64,000 bases of DNA, from assembly GCF_042139015.1 (NCBI RefSeq), contig NZ_JBHIKY010000001.1, forward strand, positions 1 to 64,000, given 5' to 3'. The position numbers and the translations under genes were made by a program. The stretch comes from JBHIKY01 sp042139015 (GTDB lineage Bacteria; Bacillota; Bacilli; Bacillales; Marinococcaceae). The notes beneath the pieces were generated by a model. It made no database searches, was not told the DNA's origin, and worked only from the letters and a program-made list of their open reading frames with translations. Position 1 is the first letter of the stretch, and the number at the start of each line of letters is the position of its first letter. Positions 60,516-64,000 of the stretch are shown piece by piece.

Positions 60516-62003
60516 TTATCCATTAGCGGCTTTTTCTTCCTTATGAGTGGTCCCTTCGTCAATGACTTCACGTTCTTTTTCTAAAATCATTAATGATTCT
60601 TCATCGCTCATTTGATTCCTTGGAGTCAACAGGCTGATGATAACCCCTGCAGCCAGTGCGGCAAACAAGGACGGCAGTACTGGGTTTCCCCAAAATGCCG
60701 TTAATCTTTCACTCGTCAGTACGATAAAAGACATCAGCGATCCACCTGCAAGACTCGCCAGCCCCCCCTGCCATGTCGCACGCCCCCAGAATTTCCCTAA
60801 CACCGCTGCCACAAACAAACCAGCCATTACTGTCGATACAAAATTTGAAATATAATCAATTATATTGTTTGTCCCTAGCGTAAAGAGAAAGGCAAGACAT
60901 AGAGTAAGGAGCAGTGAGATCCTTGAGGATTGAACCATATTTTTCTTATCCGGAACTTTACCGGTAATTAATTGCAGCACATCTCTTAAAAGGATAGTAA
61001 CCGCGGTAATAAAGTCCGAACTCCCTGATGACATTGTAGCACTTAAACCAGCCACTAATATGATCGCTCCCACCCAGATCGGAAACACTTCCGTCGCTAA
61101 ATAGGGAAAAGCAAACTCTGCATCTAAATCCGGATTCAGCACACTTGAAGCCATTCCTACAATTGCCGGAAACATGGAAAAGAGCGCAAATAAAATCCCG
61201 GATATCATAAAACTTTTTTTCACGGTAGCAATGTTATTACTTGAATAAATACGGTGCCGATAGGACGGAGTAGCGAGGACACCGACTGCGATTACAACCG
61301 CGAGCGAGATAGCAGGAATAAGACCCATCTGTTCAATCCCTAAAAAAGAAACCATCTCAGGAGTCACACTGTTCGAAATTTCTCCCATCCCCCCTATTTT
61401 AACGATTGAGAGAATCGTTAAAATAATAAACCCAGTAAATAAAATAAAACCTTGAATCGTATCTATGTAAACAACGGCTAAATATCCTCCGATAAAGGTA
61501 TAAGCTGCAAATCCTACAGCGGTAATGATTTTGGAAGTAAAAGGATCAAGTCCGGTTATCCATGATAAATACAGGCTTCCACCAAGTATATGGGCACCGA
61601 GCCAGCCGATCGAAGCAATATACAAAAGGATGGAAGTGAAGCCTTTGACGATTTTGTTCGCTCCAAAATAAAAACTGAGCTCTTCAGAAAAAGTCATGAA
61701 ATTATACTTTCTTACGTCAGCAAACAACACCATTAATAAAATGATTCCGGCAGAACCACCGAGGCCGTAAAGAGCACCGGCCCACCCATTGGTAAAAGCA
61801 AATCCCACCGCCCCCATACTTGAGCCAGTGCCGACCAGTGTAGCTACCGTAGTTCCAATGACGAGCGGAGTCGGAAGACCTCTGCCGCCCATTAAAAAGT
61901 CCTCGCCGCTTTTTACTTTTCTCGATACCCAGACACCGACCAATATCATTGCAATGGTAAAACCCAAAAATACTGCTAGATAAACAAACTGACTGCCATC
62001 CAT
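60516..62003 (-). CDS. sodium:solute symporter (SSS family)
   Basis: 495 residues with about 13 transmembrane helices. Core motifs are LMGGRGLPTPLVIGTTVATLVGTGSS-type start (GGRGLPTP, VGTGSS), SYRHRIYSSNN and AGLSATMSSGSSDFITA in the sodium-binding region. It probably takes up an (N-acyl-)D-amino acid for the enzymes downstream; the substrate is inferred from position. ATG 62003 follows AGGAGG six bases upstream. First gene of the catabolic operon. Confidence 0.87.
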   Translation of the reverse strand: MDGSQFVYLAVFLGFTIAMILVGVWVSRKVKSGEDFLMGGRGLPTPLVIGTTVATLVGTGSSMGAVGFAFTNGWAGALYGLGGSAGIILLMVLFADVRKYNFMTFSEELSFYFGANKIVKGFTSILLYIASIGWLGAHILGGSLYLSWITGLDPFTSKIITAVGFAAYTFIGGYLAVVYIDTIQGFILFTGFIILTILSIVKIGGMGEISNSVTPEMVSFLGIEQMGLIPAISLAVVIAVGVLATPSYRHRIYSSNNIATVKKSFMISGILFALFSMFPAIVGMASSVLNPDLDAEFAFPYLATEVFPIWVGAIILVAGLSATMSSGSSDFITAVTILLRDVLQLITGKVPDKKNMVQSSRISLLLTLCLAFLFTLGTNNIIDYISNFVSTVMAGLFVAAVLGKFWGRATWQGGLASLAGGSLMSFIVLTSERLTAFWGNPVLPSLFAALAAGVIISLLTPRNQMSDEESLMILEKEREVIDEGTTHKEEKAANG

Positions 62004-62168
62004 GCTATCCCTCCTGTATATATTCTGGTTCTTCCGCAGCTGCTGCCAATCGCTCGTTAATTCCAAATATTCAAAATATAATTGAGCTATTTAGATTAAT
62101 CTTTTTTCCTCCTTTTCGATAAATATGCTAAAAAATTTTTATTTATAATTAATTTTTTTCTGATTTTT

Positions 62169-62196
62169 ATTATACGGGGGATACTCTGTTTGTCAA
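62169..62196 (-). promoter_or_regulatory. near-consensus sigma-A promoter of the D-amino-acid operon
   Basis: On the minus strand -35 TTGACA (62196-62191), 16 bases, -10 TATAAT (62174-62169). Upstream it abuts the repeated ACAATTTGTGTTGACAA stretch, a possible operator. The leader is about 160 bases and AT-rich. Confidence 0.7.
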
Positions 62197-62261
62197 CACA
62201 AATTGTCGTTTTTTTAAAAAATTCTAATAATTATAAATAAATGTACCTCTCGTAAAACATT

Positions 62262-62290
62262 AAAAAAAGATCACCCTCCCACGGGCAATC
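62262..62290 (-). terminator. terminator of the DauR/YheO-like regulator gene
   Basis: On the minus strand GATTGCCC pairs with GGGTGATC (two wobble positions), followed by TTTTTTT. It starts nine bases after the stop codon. Confidence 0.7.
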
Positions 62291-62298
62291 CTTCTGTA

Positions 62299-62955
62299 TT
62301 AACTCTTAGTTGTTTCACGAATCTCATCAAGGTAGTTATAAAGAGTGAACTTTGAGATATCAAAAAACTTGCATACTCTGTCGCCGGCTTTTTTTACTAA
62401 AAATGCCCCTTTTTGATCTAAAAATTTTATAGCCTGCATCCGTTCGTGCTTCGACATATGTGAAACTGGCTTTCCAATCTCATTCTGGCATTCATTCAGC
62501 AGAAAATCGAGCAGTTCATTCACATCACTGACAAACGCTTCCTTTACTTCCGGCACTTCCTGATTCATTCCGTTCATGGTCAGGCCCTTCATGACATTTT
62601 CAGCTACAATAAAATCCGAAATATCAAAGTTTATGCAGATACAGCCGATAACTTCCTGTTCGTCATTTTTCAAGTACATTGAACTTGACCGCAGAACTTT
62701 TCCATCCTTCGTTTGAGTAATGTAGTTATATCTGTCGCCTGCATTCGTTTTACCTCTCAGTACTTCCAGACCAAGGTTGCTGCCTGGATCTCCTACCTTT
62801 CTTCCGGTGATGTGGGCATTTTCAATAGCCACAATCGTGCTCTCATAACCCTCAGTTAAATCGTGGAGCACTACCTCACATTTATCTCCAAACTGTGCTG
62901 CAATCCCTTTGATAATTGATGAGAACATCTCAAATTGATCTTTCACATTCTCCAT
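62299..62955 (-). CDS. YheO-like PAS/HTH transcriptional regulator (DauR type)
   Basis: 218 residues. An N-terminal YheO-like PAS domain (about 5-118, with FGDKCEVVLHDL and GCICINFDIS) and a C-terminal HTH_22 domain (about 155-215, with KHERMQAIKFLDQKGAFLVKKA and FTLYNYLDEI). DauR, the founding example, represses D-arginine catabolism. Here the gene lies directly upstream of a D-amino-acid operon, so it probably controls it. ATG 62955 has only a weak ribosome site (GGGTGTGG). Confidence 0.85.
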   Translation of the reverse strand: MENVKDQFEMFSSIIKGIAAQFGDKCEVVLHDLTEGYESTIVAIENAHITGRKVGDPGSNLGLEVLRGKTNAGDRYNYITQTKDGKVLRSSSMYLKNDEQEVIGCICINFDISDFIVAENVMKGLTMNGMNQEVPEVKEAFVSDVNELLDFLLNECQNEIGKPVSHMSKHERMQAIKFLDQKGAFLVKKAGDRVCKFFDISKFTLYNYLDEIRETTKS

Positions 62956-63052
62956 TATTCCACACCCATTCTTCCTTCTCTCGCCAGTATAGTAATTTAG
63001 ATTATACAGCCCAAAGAAGGATAGTCAATCTTGGACAGATACAAAATCTCAT

Positions 63053-63919
63053 TTAAGCTGCTGATGTTTGATGTTTTCTTAGGGTCGTTAGAATAGCTAC
63101 ACCCCAGGCGCTGAGAAGGACAATATAAAATATAAGGATTAATTCTTTGCCGGCGCCTCCTGCCTGTAAAAGCGTGTAGCTGTTAGTGACGATAATAAAA
63201 CCTCCGACAGCGACACCGAGAAGATACGCCGGGAGAATACGAACCAGCCAGGCAGCAATCGGAGCTGCAATAATGCCGCCGATAACGAACGCGCCAACAA
63301 CCATCCAGTTGTACTGTTCCCAGCCGAGAAAAAGCACGAAGCCAAGTGTCGCTGCAATTGCAACGGCACATTCACTTGTATCCACCGTGCCAATTACTTT
63401 TCTTGGTACCGCCCCCTGTCTTGATAAAAGCACAGGTGTATTTACCGGCCCCCATCCTCCTCCGCCGACTGCATCGAGAAACCCTCCGACCGCCCCGAGT
63501 ATAACTAAAAACCATCCAGGATATGCCTTTGCTTTTTTTGAAACGGATCCCGTGTCTCTGAATAGAAATTTGCAAATAATGTAGAGACCCATAAGCAGAA
63601 GAAATGCTGAGATAAAAGGCTTGATCAGAGCGCCAGGCAGACTGCTTAGAAAGGCTGCCCCTAAAAACGCGGCAGCCGCTCCAGGCACCATAATTTTCAG
63701 CGCCAGCTTTTTATCTACATTTCCGAATTTGTAATGAGCCATACCTGAAGCAGCCGTAGTAGCTATTTCCGCCATATGAATAGAGGCCGAAGCAATGGCC
63801 GGGGCAATGCCGAAAGCAAGCAGCAGCGTCGTCGATGTTAACCCGAACGCCATCCCCAGTGACCCATCAATTAATTGTGCAAAAAAACCAACCAGCGAAA
63901 AAATAATCAGTTTTCTCAT
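63053..63919 (-). CDS. TauE/SafE-family membrane permease
   Basis: 289 residues with eight hydrophobic helices in two repeated halves. The half-repeat motifs are GFFAQLIDGSLGMAFG (about 9-24) and GAVGGFLDAVGGGGWG (about 142-157), each with the conserved G-x-x-D/G signature. The family exports sulfite, sulfoacetate or related anions, or imports them in some cases. ATG 63919 follows GAGGTG. It has its own upstream region running to the window end and no evident link to the D-amino-acid genes. Confidence 0.87.
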   Translation of the reverse strand: MRKLIIFSLVGFFAQLIDGSLGMAFGLTSTTLLLAFGIAPAIASASIHMAEIATTAASGMAHYKFGNVDKKLALKIMVPGAAAAFLGAAFLSSLPGALIKPFISAFLLLMGLYIICKFLFRDTGSVSKKAKAYPGWFLVILGAVGGFLDAVGGGGWGPVNTPVLLSRQGAVPRKVIGTVDTSECAVAIAATLGFVLFLGWEQYNWMVVGAFVIGGIIAAPIAAWLVRILPAYLLGVAVGGFIIVTNSYTLLQAGGAGKELILIFYIVLLSAWGVAILTTLRKHQTSAA

Positions 63920-64000
63920 TCTGCTCACCTCAGAGTTATTTAAACTAAACATATAAGTTAACTTGGTTTTATAATCAAAAAATAAATAACTCTGATACTG

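Overview
The window looks like chromosome from a low-to-mid-GC Bacillaceae, probably a halophilic or alkaliphilic one. Supporting signs: AGGAGG-type ribosome sites with frequent GTG/TTG starts, several catabolite-responsive (cre) boxes, B. subtilis-like Yes, Nas and AraR-type genes, and very acidic exported proteins (Asp/Glu-rich lipoprotein linkers, an acidic S-layer-anchored pectate lyase). No rRNA, tRNA, phage, CRISPR array or intact transposase was seen.

Layout. (1) 0.3-4.0 kb: a two-component system (minus strand) divergent from an AldA-type aldehyde dehydrogenase. (2) 4.1-24 kb, all minus: a pectin/oligogalacturonide-type island. It has an ABC importer, DUF624 (YesL), YesM/YesN-like two-component regulators, three Gfo/Idh/MocA dehydrogenases, a BASS transporter, a MATE-like transporter and a 1892-residue secreted PL9 pectate lyase with SLH domains; cre boxes precede the importer and the lyase. 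(3) 24.6-27.2 kb: a YqcI/YcgG protein divergent from an ABC exporter, with a Fur-like dyad between them. (4) 27.7-38.1 kb: nitrate assimilation in two convergent units, nasF-nirB-nirD-nasA (plus) and nasB-nasC (minus). (5) 38.7-46 kb: an operon making a dTDP-4-acylamino-4,6-dideoxyhexose, with a polyprenyl-phosphate glycosyltransferase, a small SMR/EamA flippase-like protein and a YkoS/DUF6044 membrane protein. This resembles a three-component cell-surface glycosylation system. (6) 46.6-55.4 kb: a second sugar ABC operon with three more Gfo/Idh/MocA dehydrogenases, a sugar isomerase and an AraR-type GntR regulator; repeated AGTTGGTAT boxes overlap the promoters. (7) 55.7-56.9 kb: a membrane-anchored GH18 enzyme. 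(8) 57.3-63 kb: a D-amino-acid catabolism cluster (RidA, D-aminoacylase, D-threonine aldolase/D-serine dehydratase-like enzyme, sodium symporter, DauR/YheO-like regulator). (9) 63-63.9 kb: a TauE/SafE permease.

Non-coding structure stands out. A ~220-bp element with GGGGCTGTATCA ends is present in three near-identical copies plus a diverged, longer version. Copies in opposite orientation bracket nasBC and also the glycosylation operon. A separate ~22-bp CGGAAC...GTCCGG motif occurs five times at four loci. All functions are inferred from reading the sequence; no database search or folding program was run.
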